Assembly: GCF_001651855.1 (NCBI RefSeq)
Contig: NZ_LNQC01000043.1
Location: 147,673-211,672 of the forward strand
Source: Sinorhizobium americanum
Lineage (GTDB): Bacteria; Pseudomonadota; Alphaproteobacteria; Rhizobiales; Rhizobiaceae
Direction of reading: 5' to 3'
DNA length: 64,000 bases
The notes under the pieces are model-generated. The model was not told where the DNA came from. It saw only the letters and a program-made list of their open reading frames with translations, and did no database searches. The position numbers and the translations under genes are program-made. Every line of letters starts with the position of its first letter. Position 1 is the stretch's first letter. Below are positions 50,081 through 60,725 of the stretch, piece by piece.

Positions 50081-50806
50081 TCAGGCGAAATACTGCCCGC
50101 CATTCGCCGAGATCGTCGAGCCGGTGATGAATCCCGACTCGTCCGAGGCCAGGAAAACGACGCAGCGGGCGATCTCGTCAGGCTCGCCGAGGCGGCCGAC
50201 CGGGATCTGCGGGATGATCCTTTCGTTCAGCACCTTCTCCGGTACCGCACGCACCATCTCCGTGCCGATATAGCCGGGGCATATCGCATTGACCGTGACG
50301 CCCTTGGCCGCGCCCTCCTGCGCCAGCGCCTTGGTAAAGCCGAGATCGCCGGCCTTGGCGGCGGAATAGTTCGCCTGGCCCATCTGCCCCTTCTGGCCGT
50401 TAATCGACGAGATGTTGATGACGCGGCCGAAGCCGCGGTCGCGCATGCCCGACCAAACGGGATGCGTCATGTTAAAGAGGCCGGTGAGGTTGGTGTTGAT
50501 GACCTCGCCCCACTGTTCCGGCGTCATCTTGTGGAACATCGCATCGCGGGTGATGCCGGCATTATTGACGAGAATGTCGACCGGCCCGAGATCCGCCTCC
50601 ACCTTGGCGATGCCGTCGACGCAGGCCTGATAGCTGGAGACGTCCCATTTATAGACCGGAATGCCGGTTTCCTGCTTGAAGGCCTGGGCCTTCTCGTCAT
50701 TGCCCGCATAGTTGGCGGCCACCTTGTAGCCGGCCGCCTTCAGTGCCACAGAAACCGCAGCGCCGATACCGCGGGACCCACCCGTAACCAATGCTACCCT
50801 GCTCAT
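50081..50806 (-). CDS. phbB: Acetoacetyl-CoA reductase (PHB synthesis)
   Basis: NADPH-dependent SDR of 241 residues that reduces acetoacetyl-CoA to (R)-3-hydroxybutyryl-CoA. Nucleotide-binding GGSRGIGA at 9-16, NNAGIT, and catalytic Tyr-Lys in YSAAK (about 150-154). Second step of polyhydroxybutyrate synthesis; lies 110 bp downstream of phbA on the same strand. PHB synthase itself is not in the window. Confidence 0.95.
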   Translation of the reverse strand: MSRVALVTGGSRGIGAAVSVALKAAGYKVAANYAGNDEKAQAFKQETGIPVYKWDVSSYQACVDGIAKVEADLGPVDILVNNAGITRDAMFHKMTPEQWGEVINTNLTGLFNMTHPVWSGMRDRGFGRVINISSINGQKGQMGQANYSAAKAGDLGFTKALAQEGAAKGVTVNAICPGYIGTEMVRAVPEKVLNERIIPQIPVGRLGEPDEIARCVVFLASDESGFITGSTISANGGQYFA

Positions 50807-50916
50807 CTTTGCCTCCCACTTGGGTTAAAATTGTCAAAAATTGTCCTTCGGCGGCCCGGAGTTCCAGGCCGCACGCTCGATCGAACAGGGCGGACGCCCT
50901 TGCATGCCACGAACTG

Positions 50917-52098
50917 CTACAGGCGCTCGACGCACATGGCGACGCCCATGCCGCCGCCGATGCAGAGGGTTGCGAGGCCCTTGGAAACGCCGCGACGCTT
51001 CATCTCGAAAAGCAGCGTGTTGAGGACGCGGGCGCCGGAAGCGCCGATCGGATGGCCGATGGCGATCGCACCGCCGTTGACGTTGACGATCGACGGATCC
51101 CAGCCGAGATCCTTGTTGACCGCGCAGGCCTGGGCAGCGAAAGCCTCGTTGGCCTCGACGAGTTCGACGTCGCCGATCGACCAGCCGGCCTTCTCGAGCG
51201 CCTTGCGGGAAGCCGGGATCGGGCCGGTGCCCATGATCTGCGGATCGACGCCCGCGGTTGCCCAGGAGACGATGCGGGCGAGCGGCTGAATGCCGCGCCT
51301 GGAGGCTTCCGCCTCGGTCATCAACAGCGTCGCCGCGGCGCCGTCATTGAGCCCGGAGGCATTACCGGCCGTGACCGTGCCTTCCTTGTCGAAGGCCGGG
51401 CGCAACTTGGCAATCGAATCCAGCGTGGCACCGTGGCGGATGTATTCGTCCTGGTCGACGGTCACGTCGCCCTTACGGGTCTTGACTATGAAGGGAACGA
51501 TTTCGTCGGCGAACCGGCCGGCCTTCTGCGCGGCTTCCGCCTTGTTCTGCGAGCGGAGCGCGAATTCGTCCTGCTCCTCGCGGGTCAGCTGCCACTTGCG
51601 GGCAACGTTCTCGGCGGTCGTGCCCATGTGGTAGCCGTAAAAGGCGTCCGTCAGGCCGTCCTTGATCATCGTGTCGATCATCTTGTAATCGCCCATCTTG
51701 ACGCCGCCGCGCAAATGCGCGCAATGGGGCGCCATCGACATCGACTCCATGCCGCCGGCAACGATGATGTTCGCATCGCCGGTGGCGATCTGCTGCATGC
51801 CGAGGGCGACGGCGCGCAAGCCCGAGCCGCAAAGCTGGTTCATGCCCCAGGCGGTCTTTTCCTGCGGGAGGCCGGCCTTGATCGCCGCCTGGCGGGCCGG
51901 GTTCTGCCCTTCGCCGGCCGGCAGCACCTGGCCGAGAATCACCTCGTCCACTTCTGCCGCCTCGACTCCGGCCCGTTCGAGGACCGCCTTGATGACCGTT
52001 GCACCCAGTTCATGAGCGGGAGTGTTGCCGAAGGCGCCGTTGAAGGACCCGACTGCGGTGCGAGCGGCGCTGGCGATCACGATGGAGGGATTGCTCAT
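50917..52098 (-). CDS. phbA: Acetyl-CoA acetyltransferase (beta-ketothiolase)
   Basis: Condenses two acetyl-CoA to acetoacetyl-CoA, entry to PHB synthesis. The 393-residue product has the nucleophile C90 (NQLCGSG), His in [10 protein letters not shown] (about 349) and C379 (LCIGGGMG). ATG at 52098 gives the canonical length; the frame is open upstream. Divergent from phaR across 224 bp, the standard rhizobial arrangement of phbAB with the PHB regulator. Confidence 0.96.
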   Translation of the reverse strand: MSNPSIVIASAARTAVGSFNGAFGNTPAHELGATVIKAVLERAGVEAAEVDEVILGQVLPAGEGQNPARQAAIKAGLPQEKTAWGMNQLCGSGLRAVALGMQQIATGDANIIVAGGMESMSMAPHCAHLRGGVKMGDYKMIDTMIKDGLTDAFYGYHMGTTAENVARKWQLTREEQDEFALRSQNKAEAAQKAGRFADEIVPFIVKTRKGDVTVDQDEYIRHGATLDSIAKLRPAFDKEGTVTAGNASGLNDGAAATLLMTEAEASRRGIQPLARIVSWATAGVDPQIMGTGPIPASRKALEKAGWSIGDVELVEANEAFAAQACAVNKDLGWDPSIVNVNGGAIAIGHPIGASGARVLNTLLFEMKRRGVSKGLATLCIGGGMGVAMCVERL

Positions 52099-52322
52099 GG
52101 GACGTTTCCTCTTGTTTCCTTTGCCTGGACGAGCAGACTGGCAAAGGCAGGAGCGCAAGTCAAACGCCTTGATGCTCTGCAACAAAAGCTTCACGGGCAC
52201 CGCCGTCCATCACCTTTTGCACCTGCGTCGCCGCAACGCACAAAGAGATTGTCAGCGGCGTTCTTTTGCGGATACTCTTAAAAAACACAATAAAGACGGG
52301 ACGATGGGTAGAGGAGACCCTG

Positions 52323-52901
52323 ATGGCGAAGAACGAAGGCCAGATCGTTATCAAGAAATACGCGAACCGGCGGCTCTACAATACCGGCACGAGCACCTAT
52401 GTAACCCTCGACGATCTGGCCGTGATGGTGAAGAGGGGCGAGGACTTCATCGTCCAGGACGCCAAGTCGGGCGAGGACATCACGCATTCCGTGCTGACGC
52501 AGATCATTTTCGAGCAGGAGTCGAAGACCGGCAACACGCTTCTGCCGATTTCCTTCCTGCGCCAGTTGATCTCCTTCTATGGCGACCAGATGCAGATGGT
52601 GGTGCCGAGCTACCTCGAGCACTCCATGCAGGCCTTCACCGAACAGCAGGCGCAGATGCGCGAGCAGATCAACAAGGCCTTCGGCGACACGCCGCTCGGC
52701 AAGAACCTGCAGGTGCCCCTGCAGCTCGTCGAGGAGCAGGTCAAGCGCAACACTGAAATGTTCCATCAGGCGATGCAGATGTTCTCGCCTTTCATGGCCG
52801 CTCCTCCGGCAAAGGAAAGCAAGAAGGCCGAGGCGAAAGACATCGACGAGCTCAAGGAACAACTGCGCGCATTGCAGACGAAGCTCGACAATTTGGGCTG
52901 A
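52323..52901 (+). CDS. phaR: Polyhydroxyalkanoate synthesis repressor PhaR (AniA)
   Basis: A 192-residue regulator with the PHB_acc_N DNA-binding domain at the N-terminus (IVIKKYANRRLYNTGTSTY), then a PHB accumulation domain (QLISFYGDQMQMVVPSYLE) and a C-terminal coiled coil. It senses PHB and represses phasins and, in rhizobia, redirects carbon. ATG at 52323 preceded by GAGGAG. Ends in a strong terminator. Confidence 0.93.
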   Translation: MAKNEGQIVIKKYANRRLYNTGTSTYVTLDDLAVMVKRGEDFIVQDAKSGEDITHSVLTQIIFEQESKTGNTLLPISFLRQLISFYGDQMQMVVPSYLEHSMQAFTEQQAQMREQINKAFGDTPLGKNLQVPLQLVEEQVKRNTEMFHQAMQMFSPFMAAPPAKESKKAEAKDIDELKEQLRALQTKLDNLG

Positions 52902-52926
52902 GGTCCAAGCGTCCTCGCGAACGAAG

Positions 52927-52975
52927 AACCCCTCGCCAGCCCTCCGCCTTGTAGGCAGGGCTCGGGAGGGGTTTT
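52927..52975 (+). terminator. Terminator of phaR
   Basis: Stem of AACCCCTC (52927-52934) with GAGGGGTT (52966-52973), an inner AGCCCT/AGGGCT pair, then four T. Confidence 0.8.
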
Positions 52976-52999
52976 AGGATGATCCCGACCGCACCAACG

Positions 53000-53025
53000 A
53001 AAAAGGGCCGGCAAAGCCGACCCTT
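53000..53025 (-). terminator. Terminator of rpmF
   Basis: On the minus strand a 10-bp stem (one G-T pair) with a 3-base loop followed by a run of five T; about 27 bases past the rpmF stop. It converges with the phaR terminator. Confidence 0.82.
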
Positions 53026-53051
53026 CGAACTTCATCCGCAGACGGAAACGC

Positions 53052-53237
53052 TTATGCGTTTTCCTTCGGCGTCAGCACCTGGCGGCCGCGGTACATGCCG
53101 GTTTTCAGGTCGATGTGGTGCGGGCGGCGCAGTTCGCCGGAGTTCTTGTCTTCGACGTAGGTCGGAGCCTTGAGGGCGTCAGCAGAGCGGCGCATGCCAC
53201 GCTTGGACGGGCTCGTTTTTCTTTTGGGTACAGCCAT
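53052..53237 (-). CDS. rpmF: 50S ribosomal protein L32
   Basis: A 61-residue L32 with the invariant [21 protein letters not shown] start. This is the form without zinc-binding cysteines (no CxxC pairs). ATG at 53237; the four preceding in-frame codons are not family sequence. Upstream on the same strand are the GST and mtgA genes. Confidence 0.96.
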   Translation of the reverse strand: MAVPKRKTSPSKRGMRRSADALKAPTYVEDKNSGELRRPHHIDLKTGMYRGRQVLTPKENA

Positions 53238-53413
53238 TTCATTCTCCACTTATCGGGCAAAACACTGTTCAGCAGCCGAAAATGGCCGGGTCAAACAGAT
53301 GTCGATCTCGGAATTTCGCGCGCTTATACATGCCCGACCACGGTTTGACCAGTCCCTGCGCGCAAATTTTCGAATCGGCCAGCAAGCGCAACCGCCCGCT
53401 CTCCTTGGGAACC

Positions 53414-54061
53414 TCAGGCCTCGTCCTCCGGCACGATCCACGGTTCCGCCCTTGCGGCTTCCTCCCATTTGCGGAAGGCCGGATGCGCCTTGACGGCCTC
53501 CATATAGGCAAGCGTCCCCGGATCGGTCGTCAGTTCGTAGACCTCGAGGCGGTTGACGACCGGGGCGAACATCGCGTCGGCGGCGGTGAAGCGGCCGAAG
53601 AGGAACGGTCCGCCGGAGCGGGCGATCGCCTCGCGCCATATCGTTTCGATCCGCGCGACGTCGTCCATGACTCCATCGGGAAGGGCAATCGCCTTCACGG
53701 GCCGGCGAATGTTCATTGGGCAGGCGCCGCGCAGCGCCCGGAAGCCGGCAAGCATCTCCATCGAATAGCTGCGCGCCCGGGCCCGGTCCTCGCGGTTCTC
53801 GGGCCAGATACCGGCTTGCGGGTAAAGCTCCGCGACATATTCGATAATGGCCAGCGATTCCCAGACGCGGATTTCTCCGTGGTGGAGTACCGGCACGCGG
53901 CCAGTCGGGGAGATTTCACGAAACTTCGGGTTTCCCGCCGGAAAGTCGAAGGGGATGACGACGTCTTCGAACGGGATGCCGCAGCCTTCGAGCGCCAGCC
54001 ACGGCCGGAGCGACCAGGACGAATAATTCTTATTGCCGACATAAAGAGCGAGCTTGGCCAT
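53414..54061 (-). CDS. Glutathione S-transferase family protein
   Basis: A 215-residue protein with an N-terminal thioredoxin-like domain (LALYVGNKNYSSWSLRPWLAL, the SSWS serine as likely catalytic residue; then PTGRVPVLHHG with the cis-proline and ESLAIIEY) and a C-terminal helical domain with GRFTAADAMFAPV. Related to YfcF/GST_N_3-type enzymes. Substrate unknown. Confidence 0.87.
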   Translation of the reverse strand: MAKLALYVGNKNYSSWSLRPWLALEGCGIPFEDVVIPFDFPAGNPKFREISPTGRVPVLHHGEIRVWESLAIIEYVAELYPQAGIWPENREDRARARSYSMEMLAGFRALRGACPMNIRRPVKAIALPDGVMDDVARIETIWREAIARSGGPFLFGRFTAADAMFAPVVNRLEVYELTTDPGTLAYMEAVKAHPAFRKWEEAARAEPWIVPEDEA

Positions 54062-54136
54062 AGATCCCCCATTGCGCTTGATTCGGCCAGAGGATTGCCA
54101 CATCACCGGCGGCAGGACCAATGAATTGCCTTCATC

Positions 54137-54910
54137 TCAATCATAAAGACATGTGATGTAGTCGCCGGACCGGCCGGCGCGGCGCTCGATCACCGAGGCC
54201 AGGCGCCTCAATCCCCGCCCCGGCTTGCCGGCATTGCGGTCGATCGGATTGGGGAGCGCCACAGCGAGCAGAGCGGCCTGGCGGCGCGAAAGCTTGGCGG
54301 CGGAAACGCCGAAATGATGCTGTGCCGCGGCTTCGATGCCGTAGATGCCGTCGCCCCACTCGGCGACATTCAGGTAAATTTCCATCATCCGCCGCTTGCT
54401 CCAGACGAGATCGGCGACGACGGCGAGCGGCAGTTCCAATCCCTTGCGAATGAAGGAGCGGCCGTTCCAGAGATAGAGGTTCTTGACCGTCTGCATCGGG
54501 ATGGTGCTGGCGCCGCGGGTCTGCTCGCCATCCAGCGCATCCTCGACGACGCCGCGCATCTGTGTCCAGTCGACCCCGTTGTGAGCGCAGAACTGGCCGT
54601 CCTCGGACATCATCACCGACTGGACGAGAACCGACGCGATATCGTCGAACTCCACCCACTGCCGGTCGTAGCCGCGCAGCAGCACGAGATCGCGTAGCAT
54701 CAACGTCGAAACAGGATGGATGAAATCGACCAGGTAGACGAAGATCAGCAGGTAGGGAAGCAGGAGAATTGAGAGGGCCGCGAGAACGAGACGCCGGCGC
54801 CGCGTTCGCCAGGTGCGGCGCAAGGTGGACCAGCGGCCGGCGGGCAACTCGCCCTCCTCGCGTTCTTCCGGAACGATGTCCACCGCCTGACTGTCCACCC
54901 CTCTGTCCAT
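54137..54910 (-). CDS. mtgA: Monofunctional biosynthetic peptidoglycan transglycosylase
   Basis: A 257-residue GT51 enzyme that polymerises lipid II. One transmembrane helix at about 40-62, then the GT51 motifs: [14 protein letters not shown] (catalytic Glu), [25 protein letters not shown] and [20 protein letters not shown]. It lacks a transpeptidase domain. Its 5' end is divergent from ispA. Confidence 0.93.
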   Translation of the reverse strand: MDRGVDSQAVDIVPEEREEGELPAGRWSTLRRTWRTRRRRLVLAALSILLLPYLLIFVYLVDFIHPVSTLMLRDLVLLRGYDRQWVEFDDIASVLVQSVMMSEDGQFCAHNGVDWTQMRGVVEDALDGEQTRGASTIPMQTVKNLYLWNGRSFIRKGLELPLAVVADLVWSKRRMMEIYLNVAEWGDGIYGIEAAAQHHFGVSAAKLSRRQAALLAVALPNPIDRNAGKPGRGLRRLASVIERRAGRSGDYITCLYD

Positions 54911-55077
54911 TCCCCGCTCTTATCTCATGGCCCACTCTTATTTCATGAAACGCGAAAGTTGAACGGCCTTTCTTGGAGAAAGACAAGGGCGGCTGTGCAC
55001 TCATCCCGAACAAAACGCGCGAACTGCGACTAGAAAGTCCGTTGAAAGCGGCTCTGCCACGTGCCAAAGAGCCTTTC

Positions 55078-55992
55078 ATGCAAGACGAGACATCATTTTT
55101 TGCGCAACGCCTCAAGGCCGCGGCGCTGGCGGTGGAGAGCCTGCTTTCCATTCTCCTCGAGCCTACCGCCCAAGCGGACGAAATTGTCCGCCCGGCACGG
55201 CTTCTCGAGGCGATGCGCCACGGCGTGCTCAACGGCGGCAAGCGGCTGCGCCCGTTTCTCGTGACCGAAAGCACCGCCCTTCTCGGCGGAAGCGCCGACG
55301 CCGCACTGAGGATCGGCGCGGCGCTCGAATGCGTGCATTGCTATTCGCTCGTCCATGACGATCTGCCGGCGATGGACGACGACGATATGAGGCGCGGACA
55401 GCCGACGGTGCACATCGCCTTCGACGAAGCGACGGCGATCCTTGCGGGCGACAGTCTCCTGACCTTCGCCTTCGACATCATCGCGGCACCGAAAACGCCG
55501 CTTGCTGACCGCCAGAAGACGGCGCTTGTGCTAGCGCTGGCGCGCGCCGCCGGCCATGGCGGCATGGCGGGCGGCCAAGCGCTCGACCTCGCCGCCGAGA
55601 CGGCGGCGCCGGACGAGGCGGGGATCGTCACGCTGCAGGCGATGAAGACCGGCGCCCTCCTCCGTTTCGCCTGCGAGGCGGGGGCGATCATTGCCGACGC
55701 GACGGCCGAGGATCGCAGGCGCATGCGCGCCTTCGGCGAGAAGATCGGCCTTGCCTTCCAGCTCGCCGACGACCTTCTCGACCTCACCGCCGACGCCGAG
55801 GCCATGGGCAAGGCCACCGGCAAGGACGCCGCCCGCGGCAAGGGCACGCTCGTCGCCCTGCACGGCCAGTCCTGGGCCGAACGAGAGCTTGAAAGGCTGG
55901 TGGTCGAGGCGGAAGAACTGCTGGCGCCCTACGGCAGCCGTTCGGCCGTTCTCGTCGAAACAGCCCGCTTCATCGCGAACCGGAGGAAATGA
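55078..55992 (+). CDS. ispA: Polyprenyl (farnesyl/geranylgeranyl) diphosphate synthase
   Basis: A 304-residue trans-isoprenyl diphosphate synthase. First aspartate-rich motif DDLPAMDDDD (with two residues between the Asp pairs, the insertion typical of type II FPP synthases) and second motif DDLLD; GGKRLRP binds diphosphate. Product chain length (C15 or C20) is not certain from sequence. ATG at 55078; operon with hisC six bases downstream. Confidence 0.9.
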   Translation: MQDETSFFAQRLKAAALAVESLLSILLEPTAQADEIVRPARLLEAMRHGVLNGGKRLRPFLVTESTALLGGSADAALRIGAALECVHCYSLVHDDLPAMDDDDMRRGQPTVHIAFDEATAILAGDSLLTFAFDIIAAPKTPLADRQKTALVLALARAAGHGGMAGGQALDLAAETAAPDEAGIVTLQAMKTGALLRFACEAGAIIADATAEDRRRMRAFGEKIGLAFQLADDLLDLTADAEAMGKATGKDAARGKGTLVALHGQSWAERELERLVVEAEELLAPYGSRSAVLVETARFIANRRK

Positions 55993-55998
55993 ACTGAA

Positions 55999-57054
55999 AT
56001 GAGCAAATTCTGGTCGCCGATCGTTTCCACGCTGAAGCCCTATGTTCCGGGCGAACAGCCGCGCATCGCCAATCTCGTCAAGCTCAATACCAATGAGAGC
56101 CCCTACGGCCCCTCGGAACAGGCGCTCGAGGCGATCCGGGCGGCGGCAAGCGCCGATCTCCGGCTCTATCCGGATCCGGTCGCGCTCGGCCTGAGGGAGG
56201 CGATCGCCGCTAGATATGGCGTCTCGGCCGGCGAGGTCTTCGTCGGCAACGGCTCCGACGAGGTGCTGGCGCACGCCTTCGCCGCGCTGCTGAAGCACGA
56301 CGAGCCGCTGCTCTATCCGGATATCTCCTACAGCTTCTATCCGACCTATGCGGGGCTCTTCGGCATCGAAGCGATCGAAGTGCCGCTCAATGCGGCCTTC
56401 CGCATCGACATTGCCGACTATCGCCGCGCCTCAGGCGCGATCATCCTTCCCAATCCCAACGCGCCGACCGGCATCGGCCTGCCGCTTGCCGAGATCGAAA
56501 GACTGGTGGCGGAGCACCCCGACCAGCCGGTGGTGATCGACGAGGCCTATATCGACTTCGGCGGCGAATCCGCGGCCGCGCTCGTGCCGAAATTCGACAA
56601 CCTGCTGGTCGTCCAGACCTTCTCCAAGTCGCGGGCTCTGGCGGGCTTGCGCGTCGGCTTCGCAATCGGCCAGCGCGTGCTGATCGAGGCACTGGAGCGG
56701 GTCAAGGACAGCTTCAATTCCTACCCGCTCGGCCGCGCTGCCCAGGCCGGTGCCACCGCTGCGATCAAGGACGAGCGATGGTTCGAGACGACGCGCGGCA
56801 AGATCATCGCGACGCGCGCGAGGTTGAGGAGCGAGCTCGAAAGACGCGGCTTCGAAGTCCTGCCGTCGCAGGCGAATTTCGTCTTCGCCCGTCATTCGGG
56901 CCATGAAGGACAGGCGCTGGCCGCGAAGCTGCGCGAACGCGCCGTCATCGTGCGCCATTTTGCCAAGCCGCGAATCTCGGACTTCCTGCGCATCACCATC
57001 GGCACCGACGAGGAATGTGCAAGGCTGGTCGCGGCGCTCGACGAGATTCTCTGA
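55999..57054 (+). CDS. hisC: Histidinol-phosphate aminotransferase
   Basis: A 351-residue fold-type I PLP enzyme. [11 protein letters not shown] at the N-terminus, NPNAPTG, DEAYIDF and the PLP lysine K210 in [16 protein letters not shown]. HisC acts in histidine synthesis; rhizobia have several hisC-like genes, and this copy, paired with an isoprenoid gene and away from the his operon, may also act on other aromatic amino acids. Convergent with ispG, eight bases apart. Confidence 0.88.
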   Translation: MSKFWSPIVSTLKPYVPGEQPRIANLVKLNTNESPYGPSEQALEAIRAAASADLRLYPDPVALGLREAIAARYGVSAGEVFVGNGSDEVLAHAFAALLKHDEPLLYPDISYSFYPTYAGLFGIEAIEVPLNAAFRIDIADYRRASGAIILPNPNAPTGIGLPLAEIERLVAEHPDQPVVIDEAYIDFGGESAAALVPKFDNLLVVQTFSKSRALAGLRVGFAIGQRVLIEALERVKDSFNSYPLGRAAQAGATAAIKDERWFETTRGKIIATRARLRSELERRGFEVLPSQANFVFARHSGHEGQALAAKLRERAVIVRHFAKPRISDFLRITIGTDEECARLVAALDEIL

Positions 57055-57061
57055 CGCTGAC

Positions 57062-58315
57062 TTATTCGGCCGCCGCCTGGCCGTGGCCGAAGCGCTTTTC
57101 GATATAGTCGGCAACGAGAAGCTGGAACTCCTCGGCGATCTTTGGCCCGCGCAAGGTCATCGCCTTCTGGCCGTCGATAAAGACCGGTGCAGCCGGCATC
57201 TCTCCGGTGCCGGGCAGCGAAATGCCGATATCGGCATGCTTGCTCTCGCCGGGGCCATTGACGATGCAGCCCATGACGGCGACCTTCAGCGCCTCGACGC
57301 CCGGATACTTCTCGCGCCAGACCGGCATGCTGGCGCGGATGTCCTCCTGGATCTTCTGGGCGAGCTCCTGGAAGACCGTGGACGTGGTGCGGCCGCAGCC
57401 GGGACAGGCGGCGACGACGGGAATGAACTGGCGGAAGCCCATGACCTGCAGGAGCTCCTGCGCCACCTGCACCTCGCGGGTGCGGTCGCCGCCGGGCTCC
57501 GGAGTGAGCGAGATGCGGATCGTGTCGCCGATGCCCTGCTGCATCAGGATACCGAGCGAGGCCGAGGAGGCGACGATGCCCTTGGTGCCCATGCCGGCCT
57601 CGGTAAGCCCGAGATGCAGCGCATGGTCGCAGCGCGCGGCGAGCATCGCATAGACGGCGATCAGGTCCTGGACGCCGGAGACCTTGGCGGAAAGGATGAT
57701 GCGGTTGCGCGGCAGGCCGAGCTCTTCCGCCAGTTCCGCCGAGAGCAGCGCCGACTGCACGATCGTCTCGCGCGTCACCTCTTGCGCCGTCAGCGGCGAG
57801 CCGGCGGCCTGGTTCTGGTCCATCAGCCGCGTCAGCAGTTCCTGGTCGAGCGAGCCCCAGTTCACCCCGATGCGCACCGGCTTGTCGTAGCGGATCGCCA
57901 TCTCGATGATCTCGGCGAACTGCTTGTCCTTCTTGTCCTTGAAGCCGACATTGCCCGGATTGATGCGGTATTTGGCGAGCGCCTCGGCGCAGGCCGGATG
58001 GTCGGCCAGGAGCTTGTGGCCGATATAGTGGAAGTCGCCGACGAGCGGCACGTCCATGCCGAGCCGCAGCAGCCTTTCGCGGATCTTCGGCACGGCGGCA
58101 GCACTTTCGTCGCGGTCGACGGTGATGCGCACCAGTTCGGAACCGGCCTTCGAGAGTGCTGCCACCTGGGCGACCGTCGCATCAATATCGGCCGTATCCG
58201 TGTTCGTCATCGACTGGACGACGACCGGCGCGGCACCGCCGACGATCACGCCGCCGACATCGACGGCGACCGAGGCACGGCGCGGCTTTGGCTCGAAATC
58301 GAAGGCAGAAGACAT
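57062..58315 (-). CDS. ispG: 4-hydroxy-3-methylbut-2-enyl-diphosphate synthase (GcpE)
   Basis: Penultimate enzyme of the MEP isoprenoid pathway, converting MEcPP to HMBPP with a [4Fe-4S] cluster. The 417-residue product has an N-terminal TIM barrel ([11 protein letters not shown]) and the cluster cysteines in ACPGCGRTT and [10 protein letters not shown]. Conserved NPGN and GVNWGSLDQ. Together with ispA it puts two isoprenoid genes within 3 kb, though in opposite directions. Confidence 0.95.
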   Translation of the reverse strand: MSSAFDFEPKPRRASVAVDVGGVIVGGAAPVVVQSMTNTDTADIDATVAQVAALSKAGSELVRITVDRDESAAAVPKIRERLLRLGMDVPLVGDFHYIGHKLLADHPACAEALAKYRINPGNVGFKDKKDKQFAEIIEMAIRYDKPVRIGVNWGSLDQELLTRLMDQNQAAGSPLTAQEVTRETIVQSALLSAELAEELGLPRNRIILSAKVSGVQDLIAVYAMLAARCDHALHLGLTEAGMGTKGIVASSASLGILMQQGIGDTIRISLTPEPGGDRTREVQVAQELLQVMGFRQFIPVVAACPGCGRTTSTVFQELAQKIQEDIRASMPVWREKYPGVEALKVAVMGCIVNGPGESKHADIGISLPGTGEMPAAPVFIDGQKAMTLRGPKIAEEFQLLVADYIEKRFGHGQAAAE

Positions 58316-58426
58316 GAAGGCCTCTTCTTGGTCCCTTTTGCTGCGTTTGCCCTTCAGGTGGCGAAGGAAAACCTGCTTGTCAACGGCAACATCATGCGCT
58401 GACGGCGAATTGATGGCGCGCCCGCG

Positions 58427-59620
58427 TCAGTGCTCCCTGCCCTGATCCGCATGAATGGCGTGGTGCGACAGAAGAAGCACGACGACGAAGAGAACGGGGA
58501 GCGATGCGAAGATCACCGCGAAGCCGCTGTGCTCGGCAATGAAACCGATCAGCGACGGGGCGAACAGCATGCCGGAATAGCCCATCGTGGTCGCGACGGC
58601 TAGGCCGATGCCCGGCTGCAGGCCGGGCATGTTGCCGCCGGCCGAAAAGGCAATCGGCACCATGTTGGAAATGCCGATGCCGGCGATGGCAAAACCGAGA
58701 ACCGCGAAGGCTGCGTTCGGCGCAAGCCCCGCCAGAACCATTCCCACCAGCGCCGTGACGGTGCAGACGCGCAGCGTCGTCGTCGCCCCGAAGCGATCGC
58801 GCACATGATCGCCGGCAAAACGCATCGCCGCCATCGTCGCCGAGAAGGCGGCAAAGCCGAAGCCCGATAGCTCGACCGAGGCGCCGAGTTCGTTGCGCAG
58901 ATAAAGCGCGCCCCAGTCGAGCACCGCCCCTTCCGGCACCATCGAGAACAGCGCCATCAGGCCGACCAACCAGGGCAGCGGCGTCAACGGCAGCTTGAGC
59001 TCCCCCTTGGCGGCCGCGGGATGCGGCTGATCCGCGAGGATCATCGGCCAGGCCGCCGCTAGAATGGCAGCGCAGAGGCAAGTCACCAAGATCGCATGCG
59101 GCAGCACGCCGACGCGGGCCATCAGGAAGCCGCCGATGCCCGCGCCGATCAGCCCGCCGAGGCTCCAATAGGCGTGGCAGGAGGACATAATGGCGCGCCG
59201 CATCGATTTCTCGACCTCGACGGCATTGGCATTCATCGCCACGTCCATGGCGCCGACGAAGCCGCCGAGCAGGAACATGCCGATCGCCGCCGTCCAGACG
59301 TTCGGCACCAGCGTCAGGACGAGGAGTAGCGGCGACAGGACGACCGCCGTGACCTTGGCGACCTTCTGCGAGCCGATGCGGGCGATATAACCGCCAGCGA
59401 TCGGCATCAGCACCAGCGAACCGATGCCGAACACCAGGATCAACAGACCGAGCACGCTCTCGCCGATCCCGAGCCGATCCTTGAATTCGGGGATTTTCGG
59501 GGCCCAGCTGCCGGTGACGAAGCCGTTCATCAGGAACAGGAGGGAGACGGCGAGCCGGTTCCTCGACATATAGCCCTGCCGGACTGCGGCCTTCGGGGCG
59601 GTGTCTGTGCGCTGATCCAT
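58427..59620 (-). CDS. MFS transporter (YfcJ/FucP-like, DUF-type sugar/unknown)
   Basis: A 397-residue inner-membrane protein with twelve hydrophobic segments. N-terminal half has FLMNGFVTGSWAPKIPEFKDRLG and an MDVAMNANAVEVE loop typical of one MFS branch (related to YbjJ-type transporters). Substrate unknown. ATG at 59620 with GGAG upstream. It lies 53 bp downstream of the DeoR regulator on the same strand and is likely its partner and target. Confidence 0.85.
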   Translation of the reverse strand: MDQRTDTAPKAAVRQGYMSRNRLAVSLLFLMNGFVTGSWAPKIPEFKDRLGIGESVLGLLILVFGIGSLVLMPIAGGYIARIGSQKVAKVTAVVLSPLLLVLTLVPNVWTAAIGMFLLGGFVGAMDVAMNANAVEVEKSMRRAIMSSCHAYWSLGGLIGAGIGGFLMARVGVLPHAILVTCLCAAILAAAWPMILADQPHPAAAKGELKLPLTPLPWLVGLMALFSMVPEGAVLDWGALYLRNELGASVELSGFGFAAFSATMAAMRFAGDHVRDRFGATTTLRVCTVTALVGMVLAGLAPNAAFAVLGFAIAGIGISNMVPIAFSAGGNMPGLQPGIGLAVATTMGYSGMLFAPSLIGFIAEHSGFAVIFASLPVLFVVVLLLSHHAIHADQGREH

Positions 59621-59673
59621 TGTTAACTCCGGCTCACATTGATTTCGATAAGCTTGCGGCCGCGGCGCCATGC

Positions 59674-60456
59674 TCATCCGGCGCGCTCGCCCGCAAGGAT
59701 GACGCTTGCCCGTCGCTCGGTGAATGCGGCGATCTGGGCCTCCGGCGCGTCGGCCTCGAGGACGAGCGTTGAACGGGCGTCGATGCCGATCACCGCGTGT
59801 GGTGCGGCAGTCCCCAGCTTGTCACTCATGACGGCGGCGAGCACCGAACAGCTGCGCGAGGCGATCAGCCGCTTGAACTCCGCGTCCTCGTAATGGAAGG
59901 CGGTGAGGCCCGCTTGAGCGTCGGCGCCGCAGGTCCCAAGGACGCAGAGGTCGGGTCGCAGCAATTCCGCATCGCGCTGTGCCCTTGCCCCGACCGACGC
60001 CCCGACGGCTCGGTCGAGCGCGCCGCCGATCAGGATGAGGTCGAGACCCTGCTTCTCCATCAAAGCGGAGGCGATCAGCGGCGTGTGGGTGACGATCGTC
60101 GCCGACAGGTCCGGGGCGATCGCCCGCGCAATCGCCAGATTGGTCGAGCCCGCATCGAGAAACACCGTCATGCCGCCCTCTATAAAGCCGACCGAGGCCC
60201 GCGCCAGCGCCGCCTTGCGGCCCGGGGCGAGTGCTGCCCGCTCGCTCAACGAGCCTGCGTCCGGAGCGATCGGCAGGGCGCCGCCATAGACGCGCTCGCA
60301 GAGGCCTGCCGCGGCCATTTCGCGCAGGTCGCGCCGGATCGTGTCCTCGGAAACGTTGAGTTCGCGCGCCAGGTCTGCCGCGAGAACGCGGCCATCGGTC
60401 CTCAGGCGCTCCCGGATCAGGGATTTTCTTTCGCGGAGCAGCAGTTCGACGGGCAT
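59674..60456 (-). CDS. DeoR-family transcriptional regulator
   Basis: A 260-residue regulator: N-terminal HTH (RERKSLIRERLRTDGRVLAADLARELNVSEDTIRRDLREM, residues about 7-46) and a C-terminal DeoR sensor domain (VYGGALP, FLDAGSTNLAIA, LILIGG). Members usually sense sugar phosphates. Upstream of the MFS transporter gene; together they suggest uptake of a sugar or sugar-like compound. Confidence 0.88.
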   Translation of the reverse strand: MPVELLLRERKSLIRERLRTDGRVLAADLARELNVSEDTIRRDLREMAAAGLCERVYGGALPIAPDAGSLSERAALAPGRKAALARASVGFIEGGMTVFLDAGSTNLAIARAIAPDLSATIVTHTPLIASALMEKQGLDLILIGGALDRAVGASVGARAQRDAELLRPDLCVLGTCGADAQAGLTAFHYEDAEFKRLIASRSCSVLAAVMSDKLGTAAPHAVIGIDARSTLVLEADAPEAQIAAFTERRASVILAGERAG

Positions 60457-60725
60457 TTTCCTAATCGTGCATAAACGTGCATGAATCGCTGAAAACGTGA
60501 GTACCATCCTTGCCTTGCGGTTTCAACCTTCGAACAATGGGAACAGGCACGCCGCCTGACGGTTCTTATGGGGTCCGTTCCGGCGGCGGACGGTTCGCCT
60601 GAGAAAATATTCTACCGAACCGGCTGGGGATTGGTCTTTTATGCGCTCTGGCGGCCCGGATTTTGTGCGAGTCTCGCCCGCAATCCGGATGACGGGCCGG
60701 AGACAACAAAGATGGAAACAAGACA

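Noticed and set aside
60540..60564. GGAAC-N18-TT upstream of the amino acid binding-protein gene
   Set aside because: Lacks the CG before TT; about a dozen or more such weak matches are expected by chance in both strands of the window.
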